This document shows, one piece after another, positions 1 through 10,600 of a stretch of 64,000 nucleotides of DNA (within the stretch, counting starts at the first letter, position 1; every line of letters starts with the position of its first letter). The stretch is from Metaphire vulgaris. Taxonomy: Eukaryota; Annelida; Clitellata; Crassiclitellata; Megascolecidae. Position numbers and translations under genes: made by a program. Location: assembly GCA_018105865.1 (NCBI GenBank), contig CM030845.1, positions 13,453,390-13,517,389 of the forward strand. Direction: 5' to 3'. The notes beneath the pieces were generated by a model. That model had not been told where the DNA came from. It did not search any database and saw only the letters and a list, made by a program, of their open reading frames with translations.

Positions 1-204
1 GACCGCTTCTAAAGGACTTTGCACCGGACTTCTTCACGGCAGCAAAGTTTTTTTCCATCATCTCAGTGGATTTTAACATCGCCACCTTCTGACCTTCATT
101 GACATGTCAGCGGTGTCAAAGCGCTTTTGATTTTGGATTTTAAACCATGTGTACAGCGCTATATAAATTATCCTGGATAATAATAATAATAATGATAACT
201 AGCA
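1..204 (+). repeat. 3' end of a truncated CR1/L2-type LINE
   Basis: The stretch ends with GCGCTATATAAATTAT followed by a short AAT-repeat tail. This is the usual 3' terminus of L2/CR1-like LINEs (AGCGCTATATAAAT plus a simple-repeat tail). No coding part remains inside the window and the element is cut by the window start. The same terminus recurs near 13,510 and 42,340 on the plus strand and in reverse near 2,110 and 28,360. Confidence 0.55.
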
Positions 205-1519
205 TGCCACAACTGCATGCAAGTGGCAAAGCAGATATAACTTTCAAATTAAAAAACGCTTTGACAGTGAGAAAGAATCTTGAATTTCAAGTTCACATTC
301 AGTGCAGTTCTTTTTAAGCACTAGTTCAGTTGCTAAAAAGATGTGATTTATCACTCCAGGACTTCAGAACAGAACACGAACAGTTGCAAGACATGTGGGA
401 AGAAGTGAAGCAGACTAGTAGCATTCAAACTTTGATATGTTTGATTTTTGCTTCAAATTGTAAACATGGGCATATTTAGAAAGGCTTAATGGAGTATGCT
501 GAAATTTAAGAAGTTCGAAAAATAACTTTTATTCTATGTTCTGCAATAACATAGAGTTTAAGTTAATTAATAATACCACCTGTAAAGTACTGACCGTAAA
601 TTTACTACAACTGAGTTAAGTTCAATCGTCAGTCTAACAGTCTTTAAGTGTAACAGTGTCTTTGTACTCTTACATTACATCTAAATATTACATTCAAAAA
701 TCGAGTCCAAAGACCAAAGGGGTATGCTATGGATCAGGAGCATACCCCCTAAATATGCCACTGATTGTAAATGTTTGTTACTGTGCTGGAGAAATCTCTA
801 GTCTTACTCACTGTTAACTTGATATTTTCTGGATTACCGGTACATTGTCATGCTTTCATTTGATTGGAATATATTTTTGCTTTAAAACTGAAATGTAACC
901 TCCATTAACACTCACTTCATTACCGTTTCAGACAATGATTATTTAACAGTTACTGCAGGTCATTGCCTTTTTCTACAATATCAATTCATTTTTGTACACA
1001 AACATCAGCTGGCAGGTGTAATCGAGTATACCAGTCAAGGCATGTAGTCAATAGTCTTTATTATTGTGCTGAGCTTCTGGGTTCCTGCATGAGTCAAAGT
1101 ACAGCTTAAGCGACTTTCTTTAATTTCTACATTTTTAAAATGCCATGACCTTTTGTACCTTGTCTACACTCTGAAATGATTTTTGTCTCACAATAATACC
1201 ATAATACTATTTAAGCCTATAGTTAAATCACGTCTCTTTCTGTTTCTTTTCTCTTAATAGTCTGCCTTGCTGCTTCCACAATATCACTCTGACTGATATT
1301 TGGAATTGACATTGTCCGGCTGACCACTAAACTTCAGCTATACTACGGTACTATAGCTATTTCAACATTAGATCAAGCTCATAGGAATATGCAGCTACTA
1401 CAGTATCCATTTTTGAAAATGCTATAGAAATTCAGAAGATTTTACTTACCACCTACCTACCTACCTACAGTAACTTACTTACTTAGACGGTTTGTGTTCA
1501 GGACATTTCACCCCTAACA
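205..1519. other. Non-coding, AT-rich, nothing clear
   Basis: I see no convincing gene. The stretch ending near 767 (CCCCCTAAATATGCCACTG) looks like the right end of a hAT-type miniature element, but no matching left end is visible. A short CCTA repeat lies at about 1,447-1,467. Confidence 0.4.
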
Positions 1520-1559
1520 TTGAGAACTTGCCCTTTCGTAAATCAATCAGTTTGGTATT

Positions 1560-1760
1560 TGCAGGGAAGGAGGGGGAATTTCCTGGTCACTGCTTACATG
1601 ATTGATGATGACTCCCACCAATGGTCCACTCTATGCATAGCAAATGGGAAGTTTCATATTGTCATTAGTTTTTCAACTAACTCATTTAACATAATGAAAC
1701 AATTAAAAAATTGCTTCCCCTTACTGGTCTGACTCTTCTCACCCCACTGACCTGACTCTC
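1560..1760. repeat. Dispersed repeat shared with about 54,830-54,930
   Basis: Blocks such as GGTCACTGCTTAC, TGGTCCACTCTATGCATAGC and ACTCTCAAATGCC recur in the same order near 54,838-54,930 with small changes. The two are copies of one unidentified interspersed repeat. No coding capacity is evident. Confidence 0.4.
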
Positions 1761-2087
1761 AAATGCCACACTGTACACAATACTAAAAACATTTATTTAC
1801 CCATTAGTTCAACTTCATTAATTCTCAAAATTTATCAGGTTCTGTTCTGTTCAGTTCCAGCAACAGTTTGGGCTCTGGTTTGGCCATTCCTGGTGGATAT
1901 GGATATTTTTCCACCTCCAAGGAATATATAACTCCAATGTTTATCTTCAAACTGCAATCATATGTCTCAAATGTCTGAATTTTACATATGTGTGCTAAAT
2001 ATAAAGACACACGAAATAGCAGCTCAATTCTTCTTCTGTTACTTAGTACCTACACCGTGGAAATAAGCACGGTTGACTGCTGTTAGA

Positions 2088-2884
2088 TCACTTTATTTAT
2101 TTTATTGACAATTTATATAGCACAGTAGACAATGCTAAGGCCTACAACAAGAGCGCTTAACACAGTTCATATCCAATATTAAATAAATGTGTCTTTAAAT
2201 TTCTAATGAAAAGTCCAGCTGTGACTGCTCCAGTCACATTGTCTGGAAGAGTTCCACAGGGTGGGATTCCCCTGCGCGAATGATCTTTCTCCAAACTTAG
2301 GGGTCTTGGACGGGGGAGGGACCAACAACTGCACTCTCCGACTGGACCTGAGAACCGATCTCCTCTCGATCACAGTCGATCTTCGTACAAGCACAGTTAG
2401 ATAATCAGGACAGAGTGGATCATGTAAAGCCTGAACGTAAGCCAACAGTGCTTGTAGATAATGCGCTGTGGAACATGGAGCCAGTGGAGTCGATCTCTAA
2501 GGAGAGGAGTGACGTGGTCACCCCAGCGACAGCCGAAAATCACTCGTGCAGCCTGGTTCAGCACTGATTGTAGGCGGTTCAGTCTAGTATCCGGAAGTCC
2601 AAGAAGCACACTGTTACAGTAATCAATTCGTGTCAGTACCAGGGCCCGCACTAGCTTGACAGCCATGCTCACTGGCAAGTACTGTCGAATTGACCTCACT
2701 CTCCATAGTCGCTCCACTTCCGAGGGTAAGCATGACAAGTAGATCTGTCCATTGTCTGCATAACTATGCAGCGTAAGACCGTAAGACCAAAAGCCTTGAT
2801 GACGCGATGGACATCCACTGTATACAGTATGAATAGCAAAGGGTTCTAAGACTGATCCTTGCAGCACACCGTGTTGGACTCTTC
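2088..2884 (-). pseudogene. CR1/L2-type LINE reverse transcriptase, 5'-truncated relic
   Basis: Read on the minus strand, this carries the C-terminal half of a LINE reverse transcriptase. Visible in order are LQGSVLE (motif B, normally PQGSVLGP), YADNGQIYLSC (motif C, where YADD has become YADN), then RIDYCNSVLLGLP, LQSVLNQAARVI and HVTPLLRDRLHWLHV. A second frame continues with YVQALHDPLCPDYL and FGERSFAQGNPTLWNS, so at least one frameshift separates the parts. The copy ends at about 2,110 in GCTATATAAATTGTC plus an AATAAA-rich tail, the expected LINE 3' end. The loss of the second catalytic Asp and the frameshift show it is dead. The family assignment rests on these motifs. Confidence 0.8.
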
Positions 2885-3164
2885 ACTTCAGTGTATTGAT
2901 ATTTTTATTTTGAATCGAGCTTTTAAGATCATTTCTCGGCCAATAGAAACTGTTCTATACACAAAGGCGGTTCCACACAGGGGCTGTGCCTCTACTGAAT
3001 GCCTGGTCCCCAGTGGTCCCCATACTTTAGTGCACTAATTCTAAGCAACTAGACTAGTCCAGGTTTATGAAAAATACCAATAGCTGGCTCCTCATGATTA
3101 GAAGTTTGCCACCCCAAAGGCCCCCTACTTGCCAAATCCTGGAGACACCACTGCCTATACAGCT
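2885..3164. other. Spacer with a possible miniature-element end
   Basis: No gene is seen. CCTGGAGACACCACTG near 3,140-3,155 resembles the right terminus of a CAGTGGTGTC-type element, also seen at 20,021. No partner end was found. Confidence 0.3.
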
Positions 3165-4070
3165 GTTATGGAAAAGTACTGAACATTTAAAATAATAATA
3201 ATTATTATTATGCACTTCTATAGCATCATTTCTAATATACAAGGGTATCAATAGATGGTACTTCAAATCCATCCATGTAAGGCCAGGTCATTCCAGAGGT
3301 AAACAGCAAGACAATGGAAGAAATGCTAATTGGAAGAGATGTGTTTTAAGCCTAGATCTGAAAATACTCAATTTATTTGAAGATCTGACAAACTGAGAGA
3401 GAGAGTTCCAGATTTTTGGCACAGAAATAGAAAAATCTCTCTTACCAATTTCAGTGTTGGTTCTACAGTAGGTACATTTAACAACGAATCAGCAAACCTT
3501 GTTGAATCAACTTTAATAACAATGTTTCGGATGGTTTATCACTGATTGGCCAGATTGCAGTATTTTAAAACCAGACCAGTAGTTTTGAATAGGCCTACAA
3601 TTCTCTGTTCTACCGGCAGCCAGTGTAACTTTTAAAGAATAGGTTTAATATGATCATACTTATGAATGTTAGTAATGGCCTGGGCAATAGAATTCTGAAT
3701 CCCTTGAAGCTTTTCCATATTAGATTTGGCCATACCCTTGTAAAGGGAATTGCAAAAATCAAGTCTACTGCTGACAATGGTTCTGGCAAGATTAATCAAA
3801 GTAGGCTTGGGCACAAGATCACAAATCCGTCGAATATCTCTGATTTTCAAATGGACAGCTCTGCTGGCCTTATTTATATGCTCGTTAAAAGACAGGTTTT
3901 ATCGAAATATTAAACTTAGGTTGCGAACAGACTGTCTGACTGAAATGTTGTCAAATTTCAATAATGAACCTGCCTAGCACCATTTGTGTAACTGTAATTA
4001 CTTTTTTTAAAAGATCGGTGAAGGTTTTGCAATTAGTGGATTTTACTGCGAAGTCCCCATCTAAAGACCG
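3165..4070 (-). pseudogene. Second CR1/L2-type LINE relic
   Basis: On the minus strand the reading runs through VRNLSLIF, FNEHINKASRAVH, RTIVSSRLDFCNSLYKG, KLQGIQNSIAQAI and DHIKPIL. After a stop and frame change it continues with LHWLPVEQRIVG. This is the conserved order of the post-catalytic region of CR1/L2-class reverse transcriptases. The remaining 3' part down to about 3,190 keeps traces of the C-terminal region and ends near an ATT/AAT-rich tail. The catalytic domain is absent, so the copy is 5'-truncated and inactive. It differs in sequence from the copy at 2,088-2,884, so it is a separate family or an old insertion. Confidence 0.75.
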
Positions 4071-4083
4071 TCATAACAGCCTA

Positions 4084-4474
4084 GGGTTCGTTCACAAATG
4101 ACGTAACTCGCCTATGGGGGGTCCGGACATTTGTTACGAAGTGTGACGAGGGCAGAGGAGGGTTCCGTAAATGTGACGTAACACAACATAAAATTTTTAA
4201 GTGACGGCCTTTTTTCTTTTTTGCTTGTCAGGGTATTTGGAGAGAGAAAAATACAAGGATGACCTTTTTGCTTGTCAGTATGTTTGGAGAGAGAGAAAAT
4301 ATAAGAATGAATAACCTTTTTTTAGCCTGTCAAGACTTTTCGGAATGCGAAAAGGGGGTTCGGCCCGTTGCTGCGTCATACTTTAGGGGGTCTGACTTTT
4401 TGTTACGTCGCGTTACGTAGGGGGAGGGTCAAAAAAGTACCAAAATCGCGTTACGTCATTTATGGACGACCCCC
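4084..4474. mobile_element. Harbinger-like miniature TIR element, copy A
   Basis: The left end GGGTTCGTTCACAAATGACG is the inverse of the right end CGTCATTTATGGACGACCCC. The copy is flanked by CTA on both sides (4,081-4,083 and 4,475-4,477), suggesting a 3-bp target duplication as in PIF/Harbinger. It is 391 bp and noncoding. Inside are two copies of the dispersed motif TTTTTTGCTTGTCAG. A second copy of the family lies at 5,568-5,888. Confidence 0.65.
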
Positions 4475-4477
4475 TAT

Positions 4478-5414
4478 AGGCCAATAGGATGTACATGCGC
4501 ATTAACTCACCGTATTACAGAAGATTGCGTAATCAGTTAAAATTCAACTGTTCAAACTCACTGCTACTAGCTTGATCAGTCTTTCAAATATCCGCGACCA
4601 ACTAGCACGCAAGTAGGCAACTGGACGCGTCGATACAATCTCCTCTACTCTGACACGCTCGATCTGTCCGCACTGTAATAATGAAAGCGAACTTCAAATC
4701 TTTGGAAACCTCTAAACGTAATCTCCACAGTACGCCTCATTTAAGCGTTTAGTCTGTCTCCAATAACTCCACATACCTTCAACTAACGGTCGGTCGATCT
4801 AGACAGAAGGAGTCACGCTGGGGCGCTGTGTCCGACAATAGATGCACAACGCGCTTCCGCCGCTACGGCCTTAGCAGTATCTCCCAGTCTAGGCCGCGGC
4901 CGAATACCGTCGACCAGCCTTGATCAGCCGCTCTGCTTGTAGTACAGGCACAGCCCCTATCCACTACAGGCCACGAGAGACAGACAGACAGACAGACAAC
5001 CAACCAAGGGGACAGACAGACAGTCTCGCGAAAAGACGTAAACACCCAACTGCGTCGTTACTCGTTACTAGCGCGATTCACAAAAACGGCCATAGCATTT
5101 TGTCAAAAGGCCTGTGCAACGAGCGCCGTTTATACATACTTAGACGGAAGCCAGTCCAGTACATGCAAAGACGGCTGGTATTATGGTATATACGACAAGA
5201 GCTCATTTCTACAAACTTTTCAACCAATCTACGGCCCCGTTAGGAAATATGTTGCGGGGACATATCCCCTACGAGTCCATTACTTTGTTCCCGAACGGTA
5301 GGCAGATGGATAAAAAACTAGCCACGCTTATTGCAAAGATGGCGACGACAGGATTTTTGCAAATGGAGCGTTTTTGTGCGTTTTGAAAGCTGTGTTTTCG
5401 TCTTTTCGATTGGA
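4478..5414. other. No gene recognised; short CAGA tract
   Basis: This is moderately GC-rich sequence with a CAGA repeat at about 4,978-4,999. It has a CpG-containing, promoter-like composition around 4,560-4,900, but I see no exon with convincing splice sites. Confidence 0.3.
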
Positions 5415-5535
5415 AAGAAGTGTAAGTAAGTATTAAGTAAGTAAAAACTCGTTAATTTCTATAGCGCTTTAAAAAGAAGCACCGAAGTAGCTCCTTGTTC
5501 CTATGCGCTTAGTGTCGCAAGCGTAGAAAGTTCCG
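5415..5535 (-). repeat. LINE 3' end (minus strand)
   Basis: In reverse complement this reads AAAGCGCTATAGAAATTAAC followed by a tail rich in TACTTACTT. It matches the GCGCTATA-plus-simple-tail ends of other LINE fragments here. Related short ends lie near 28,340, 45,760 and 55,075. Confidence 0.45.
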
Positions 5536-5567
5536 ATCAAACCGTGGATGCTGTTTCGGATTTATTA

Positions 5568-5888
5568 GGGGTAGTCCATAAATTACGTTACGCGGTTAGG
5601 GGGGTCCGGCCATTTGTTACGAAGTGTGACGACCGTCAGACGACGGGGGTCCGTAAATATGACGTAACGCAACAAAAATTGTGGACCTTTTTTGAGCTTG
5701 TCGTGGATTTTGGAGAGGAAAAAATACAAATATGACCTTATTTGCTTGTCAAGACTTTTCGTCAGACGAAAATTGGGGTCGGCCCGTTACGTCATATTTT
5801 AGGAGGGTCTGACGTTTTGTTACGTCGCGTTACGTAGGGGAGGGTAAAAAGTGCCAAAAATCGCCTGACGTAATTTATGGACGACCCC
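5568..5888. mobile_element. Harbinger-like miniature TIR element, copy B
   Basis: The ends are GGGGTAGTCCATAAATTACG and its near-inverse, terminating in GGACGACCCC. It is flanked by TTA (in fact TTATTA) on both sides. It is 321 bp, noncoding, and carries GACCTTATTTGCTTGTCA internally. It shares termini and the internal GTCCGGNCATTTGTTACGAA block with copy A, 1.1 kb upstream. Confidence 0.7.
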
Positions 5889-6185
5889 TTATTATTTAGC
5901 GACCGCATTTTAATGTAAGCTAGCATATTAACATAACCATTCGATTTGACACGAGACTTAGCAGTCAATCTGGCGATGACCTATTAACCTGGAAGCTGAT
6001 TGGTTGAACGGCAAAGATATCCGCGTGAATTATCCGCTTGAATGTGCAAACGCATTTGCTCGGTTATATCCGGGTGATATTTTTTGTCACAAATATTTTG
6101 CGGATATATTTTTAAGTGGAGCACCTGTCTTTTAATACCAGTTTATCATGATAATTCACGCGGACATTGTCCGGTATTACTTTAT

Positions 6186-6187
6186 TA

Positions 6188-6258
<71 letters not shown>
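6186..6258. repeat. (TA)n microsatellite
   Basis: Nearly pure TA dinucleotide tract of about 70 bp. Confidence 0.97.
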
Positions 6259-6260
<2 letters not shown>

Positions 6261-6370
6261 GTGTACAGCGTCATATAGAAGAATGGATTGAAATGGCTAT
6301 AACAACAGCAACAAAAGCATCAAAAGAAAGAACTACCTGGAAAAACCTGATTCATGAAATGCTTCAGGTG

Positions 6371-6413
6371 GATGATGATGATGTGATGATGGATGATGAT
6401 GTGATGATGATGA

Positions 6414-6462
<49 letters not shown>
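6371..6462. repeat. (GAT)n/(GGT)n microsatellite
   Basis: Imperfect GAT/ATG trinucleotide array ending in five GGT units. Apparent Ser/His-rich reading frames here are repeat artefacts. Confidence 0.95.
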
Positions 6463-6639
6463 ACAGCGTCACGCTATGTTGGTGGGTGGAGCTTGGTGAG
6501 GTGACGTGACAATAATAGTAAACATGAACATTGTATAAATGAACTTTAGTTGACCCGGGTCCTAAATCTGCGGATTTGTGAATTTTGTGCATAGTTTAGC
6601 AGACGCTCATCGTCTTTGTACCGGATGCGTCTATAAGAG

Positions 6640-7026
6640 AGAAATTCCGGGCCTCTGGGCAAAGCAGTCGCGGGCCCTTACATTTTTTAGAAAGTCAGTG
6701 AAACGTTAGTAAAACAGTTCAGCGACGCGTTAGTATTTCAGCGATTCTCTAAATTTTCGGAGATTATACGACACAAAGTGTACAAAGGTGGTAATGACCT
6801 TTTTTGCTTTCTGACTTTTCTCAGGACGTTAAAGGACGAACGACGCGCATTGTCTTCCTTCGCGGACGTTCATCCGCACCCACCCCCACCGAACCCATCA
6901 GTGCGCCACAGCTACCGTAGTAATGTAATATTGCATGGGATATTGGATAACTTTATTGCCGACCCACCCGGGCCCCCTACAGATCGTCGGGCCCTGTGCA
7001 TTTGCTCCCCTGCCCCTCTCGGTGGA

Positions 7027-7028
<2 letters not shown>
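6640..7028. mobile_element. Probable degraded miniature element
   Basis: Sequence between CGGGCCTCTGGGCAAAGC and GGGCCCTGTGCATTTGC has the GGGCC-rich ends common to hAT-type miniature elements in this window. It contains GACCTTTTTTGCTTTCTGAC at 6,795-6,814, a variant of the shared internal motif. No clean TSD was found, partly because the right side abuts a (TA)n tract. Confidence 0.35.

Positions 7029-7105
<77 letters not shown>
7029..7105. repeat. (TA)n microsatellite, left flank of the retrotransposon
   Basis: Uninterrupted TA tract of 77 bp immediately upstream of the non-LTR element that starts near 7,107. A matching tract follows the element at 9,669-9,717. Confidence 0.97.
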
Positions 7106-7106
<1 letters not shown>

Positions 7107-7107
<1 letters not shown>

Positions 7108-8098
7108 CTGGCGCCGGTTGGCATCCAAATGCGCTGCAAATTTCGCTCTACCAAAGGTAGCAAACCATCTCGCACCCCTTCAGGTAGGCGTAGGATGCCC
7201 TGGAGGGTGTGAAGCAGCGGTACATTCAGCCAGACGATTCGTAGAGAACATGCCAGACGATCACATTTTCGTAAAGCTTGACTTTGCGAACGCTTTCAAT
7301 AGCATGCTTAGGGACGTCATGTTGGCGGAATTAGGGCGCATCCTGCCTGAGCTCGCGGCATACTGCGAAGCATCATATTGCGAACCAAGCCAGCTCAGGT
7401 TTGGAAGCTTCACATTTGGAAGCTTCACAGTGCTTTCGCAGATGGGTCCACAACAGGGCGATCCCTTGGGTCCACTTCTTTCCTGCCTCCCCCTCCAGCA
7501 TATCCTGAACAGCCTATCAACAACCTTTACTATAGGCTATTGATGAATTGACCTGGGGGGCAATAGATGTGGTCACATCCGATATCGAAGCCATCGAAAG
7601 GGGGTGCATGCAGCTTGGGCTGTCGAACTACCGCAAGTGCGAAGCTATATGCAGGGGTCCAATACCAAAGACCAAGACTGTATTGGACCAGTTTTTGCAG
7701 ATCCAGATAAAGGACGCCACTTTGCTAGGCGCAACTCTAGAGGTAGCAGCAGCTTTCGAGGCGCTCATGTCCCGTCGCATAGATGAACTACATACGGCCT
7801 TCAGTCGCCTAAGTTCAATCCCAAGACAGGACGCCCTCATTCTTTTAAGGAGCTCTCTGAGCCACTCGAAGCTGCTCTATCTATTGCGCTGCACCACCTG
7901 CGCTGGTCATCCTTTGCTAGAGCGCTTCGACGCAGCCATGCGCGAAGGCCTAGACAAGATGCTCAACATCCAGCTCTCTGACAGTCAGTGGCTTCAGGCG
8001 ACACTCCCAATCAGGGACGGCGGCCTGGGGATCCGACGGGTGTCTATGCTTGCACCTTCTGCCTTCTTGGCTTCTGCTGCAGGCACCCGTCCTCTCCA
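7107..8098 (+). pseudogene. Non-LTR reverse transcriptase, catalytic half (broken)
   Basis: The first frame (to 7,543) shows RT motif A as KLDFANAFNS (about 7,274-7,302) and motif B as PQQGDPLGPL (about 7,447-7,476). It then stops just after FTIGY. The downstream frame resumes with IDELTWGA, so motif C (Y-x-D-D) is split by a one-base frameshift and its second Asp reads as Glu. The thumb region follows, with DATLLGATLEV, HSKLLYLLRC and RDGGLGIRRV, and runs in frame to the inserted element at 8,099. Reverse transcription would be impossible from this copy. It would normally copy element RNA at a nicked chromosomal target. Confidence 0.8.
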
Positions 8099-8689
8099 CA
8101 GTGATGGGCAAAATACTTTTCAAAAGTATTTTCAAAATAGAAAATAAAATAGTGCAAAAAAAGTATTTTGAAAATAACAAAATGAAATACTTTACAAAAG
8201 TATTTGCAAAATACAAAATAAAATAGTATTTTCAAAATAGTTTTTGGAAAATACTTTCGTAAAATACTTTGCCTTACGTCAATAAATTGATTTTTGCATT
8301 GCATCACAATATTGTATTAAGGTTTTCTACAGCAGCAGATTCAACACAGTCCATCGTCCATTATGGCCAGTAAAACTAAAAACCAACCGCAAATGTCAGT
8401 TCCTCGAAAGTTAGCATAATTCCTGAACTGTTGAACACGAGAAAAACTCACAAAGAACAGTGTAAGTCTGTTAGCCTTACAAGTTGACAACAAACTTAGA
8501 TAAAATTTTTATTTTGAAAAGTATTTTGGAAAAGTATTTTCTTAAGGTCACAAATACTTCTTAAAACTATTTTGAAAATAATGAAATAAAATAATTTTAA
8601 AAAAGTATTTTTAAAATAGAAAATAAAATAGTATTTTTTATTTTCAAAATAGAAATACTATTTTCAAAATAGTATCTTGCCCATCACTG
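8099..8689. mobile_element. Nonautonomous hAT-type element inside the retrotransposon
   Basis: Termini are CAGTGATGGGCA and TGCCCATCACTG, perfect inverted repeats. The 8-bp target CCTCTCCA is duplicated exactly at 8,091-8,098 and 8,690-8,697. The interior is AT-rich with many AAAATAGTATTTT-like runs and no coding capacity. CAGTG-type TIRs with an 8-bp TSD are the hAT signature. Element plus one TSD copy is 599 bp. Removing that puts the ORF to the left and the ORF to the right in the same frame, so this insertion is younger than the retrotransposon. Confidence 0.93.
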
Positions 8690-8697
8690 CCTCTCCA

Positions 8698-9601
8698 GTC
8701 CTCCATCCTCGAAAAGGCAGGCCGGAGCATGGATACTCATGAAGCCCGGGTTAGTAATGACTGGTGCTCCCTGAGTCAGCAGTCAAAACCGTCTTCCGAC
8801 TCCTTACACAAACAATCCACCTGGGACCGCCCGTTAATACAGAGGGACATAAACACCTTGTCCCAAACAATCCAAGGACAGTATCACCAGGCACGACTCA
8901 AAGCAGTCTCGGCAAACCACGCCAGCGATTGGCTGCACGCGCTGCCATTAACCGCCTGCGGCCTGCGCATGGATGACGAGACTGTTAGAGTCGTCGTTGA
9001 CCTCCGTCTCGGAGTCAACTTGTGCGAGATACATCTTTGTCCTTGCGGCGTCCAGGTATCGGAAGACGGTTCGCACGGGCTGTCGTGTCACCTGGGTCCA
9101 GGCCGTGTCCCTCGACATTCCATGTTGAATGACCTGATCCAGAGGGCTTTAGTCAGGGCAGGGATCCCTTCCATTAAGGAGCCGGCTGGTCTTTCTAGAT
9201 CCGATGGGAAAAGGCCAGACGGCATGACCCTGATACCCTGGCAAGACGGCCGAAGCCTTGTCTGGGACGCAACGGTAGCAGACACCGTTGCTCCAACATA
9301 CCTACCCACCACTTCGCTCGCTGCAGGAGCCGCCGCAGAAGCCGCTGCTGTCAGAAAAACGTCAAAATATCAAAATCTGGCAGCCACGTACACCTTCCTG
9401 CCCATTGCATTCGAGACGCTAGGCCCCATCAACAATGACGCTCTCTGTTTTCTTCGTGAGCTGGGTCGACGGTTAGCTCAACAATCCGGAGACAAAAGGG
9501 AAGGCAGTTTCCTCTTCCAGCGTTTGTCAGTCACACTACAACGCTTCAACGCCATCGCCTTCCGAGGATCGTTTCCACGCCTCGAACCGGACGAGAGTTA
9601 G
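8698..9601 (+). pseudogene. Non-LTR C-terminal region: CCHC and restriction-like endonuclease
   Basis: An open frame runs to a stop at 9,601. It contains ASDWLHALPL, a zinc-binding C-x-C-x9-H-x3-C arrangement (about 9,038-9,090; LCPCG...SHGLSC), then KRPDG (9,208-9,222) and LVWDATVADT (9,256-9,285). The RPD and downstream Asp are the expected catalytic pair of a PD-(D/E)XK endonuclease of the R2/R4 type, which nicks the genomic target to prime reverse transcription. The C-terminus has YTFLPIAFETLGP and LGRRLAQQSGD. The frame is intact, but its upstream RT half is cut off by the hAT insertion and a frameshift. It could be read as a separate gene in an automatic annotation; the position and frame show it is not. 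Confidence 0.78.
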
Positions 9602-9666
9602 CACACTATTTCTATATGTCTCCGGACAATTTTTTCATAAGCCCCTCGGGAATGAAGTACCGAGGG

Positions 9667-9668
<2 letters not shown>

Positions 9669-9717
<49 letters not shown>
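9669..9717. repeat. (TA)n microsatellite, right flank of the retrotransposon
   Basis: TA tract of about 49 bp directly after the element's 3' end, followed by a short CG/TG alternating stretch (9,722-9,740) that may adopt left-handed DNA. Confidence 0.95.
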
Positions 9718-9719
<2 letters not shown>

Positions 9720-9979
9720 GTACGCGCGCGCGCGTGTGTAATTAATAAAAATTTCACTGGCGCCAAAGCCAAATTTCTCCATTTGGACCCTCTGAATGTG
9801 GGTACGTTGCGAATTTCATAATTTGAAAAGCAAGGCACGTGCTTGTTCACAACGCGTAATCAGGTCTATTGATAGGCCTGTTGTCACGTCTCAGAACATG
9901 AAATCAATTGCTTTTCAAACTTTCAGTACTACAAAACTGAGGCTCTGGGCAGGACACTGTTGTAAAGCATCCGGTCAAC

Positions 9980-10320
9980 CAGAGTTATTTCTAAGATTTT
10001 GAATTGGGGGTGTCGGGAAATCTGGGAGGGTGTCGGAATTTTTAAGTATCTGCCCCAAAATGGCTGGCAAGCAAAAAAAACGTTATCAAGTCCCAAAAGC
10101 AACCAAAAAATGTTAAAATGTCTCCAAAAACCTCTGACGAGCAAAAAAATCATCCGGGAATAAAAGTTGGGGGGTCCTTCTCCATTTTGGGGTGTTCTGA
10201 GCTAATTAGTATGCATTTTATATACATACCATTGTCGCATTACCCAAAAATGTTGGGGGTGTCGACCTCAAATTGGAGGGGGTGTTGGGGGAGGCTTTAG
10301 GGGGTGTAAAAATATCCCTG
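9980..10320. mobile_element. hAT-type miniature element with perfect TSD
   Basis: It begins CAGAGTTATTTCTAAG and ends GTAAAAATATCCCTG. The target CGGTCAAC is perfectly duplicated at 9,972-9,979 and 10,321-10,328. It is 341 bp and noncoding. It carries two reverse-oriented copies of the shared motif (GGCAAGCAAAAAA at about 10,065 and GACGAGCAAAAAAA at about 10,136). Confidence 0.88.
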
Positions 10321-10600
10321 CGGTCAACTGACACGGTTAACCCATTTGATATGTCACGAGGCACAAAACATATGTAGACTTGTATATTTTTCCTTCAATT
10401 CGATTCATGCTCACAATCTTTTCTATAGCGGCGGCGTCAATTGATGAAAGCTGGAATAAAACCCATTCATAAGAACACAGCATCCACTGCGTGGTTAGGC
10501 AACGATAAAGGCTGGACCGCTTAAACCTAAGTCACCAAAAGTACGGTAACTGCTTATTTTGCTAGTCGTATTAATTATTCCAACAGTTCCTTGTATGGAG

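Larger units (their letters stand above)
7107..9668 (+). mobile_element. 5'-truncated non-LTR retrotransposon with restriction-like endonuclease, in a (TA)n site
   Basis: The element spans a reverse transcriptase fragment, a C-terminal CCHC motif and a PD-(D/E)XK-like endonuclease. It lies directly between (TA)n tracts at 7,029-7,105 and 9,669-9,717. The N-terminal part and early RT motifs are missing, so it is 5'-truncated. A hAT-type element is inserted at 8,099-8,689. RT followed by CCHC and endonuclease is the plan of the R2/R4/Dong/Hero/NeSL side of non-LTR elements. Exact clade placement needs a phylogeny. The flanking TA repeats suggest insertion into a TA microsatellite. Confidence 0.75.

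Noticed and set aside
6898..7212. Tyr-Ile repeat proteins on both strands
   Set aside because: They are translations of (TA)n tracts. The same applies at 6,084, 23,264, 40,829 and 9,635.
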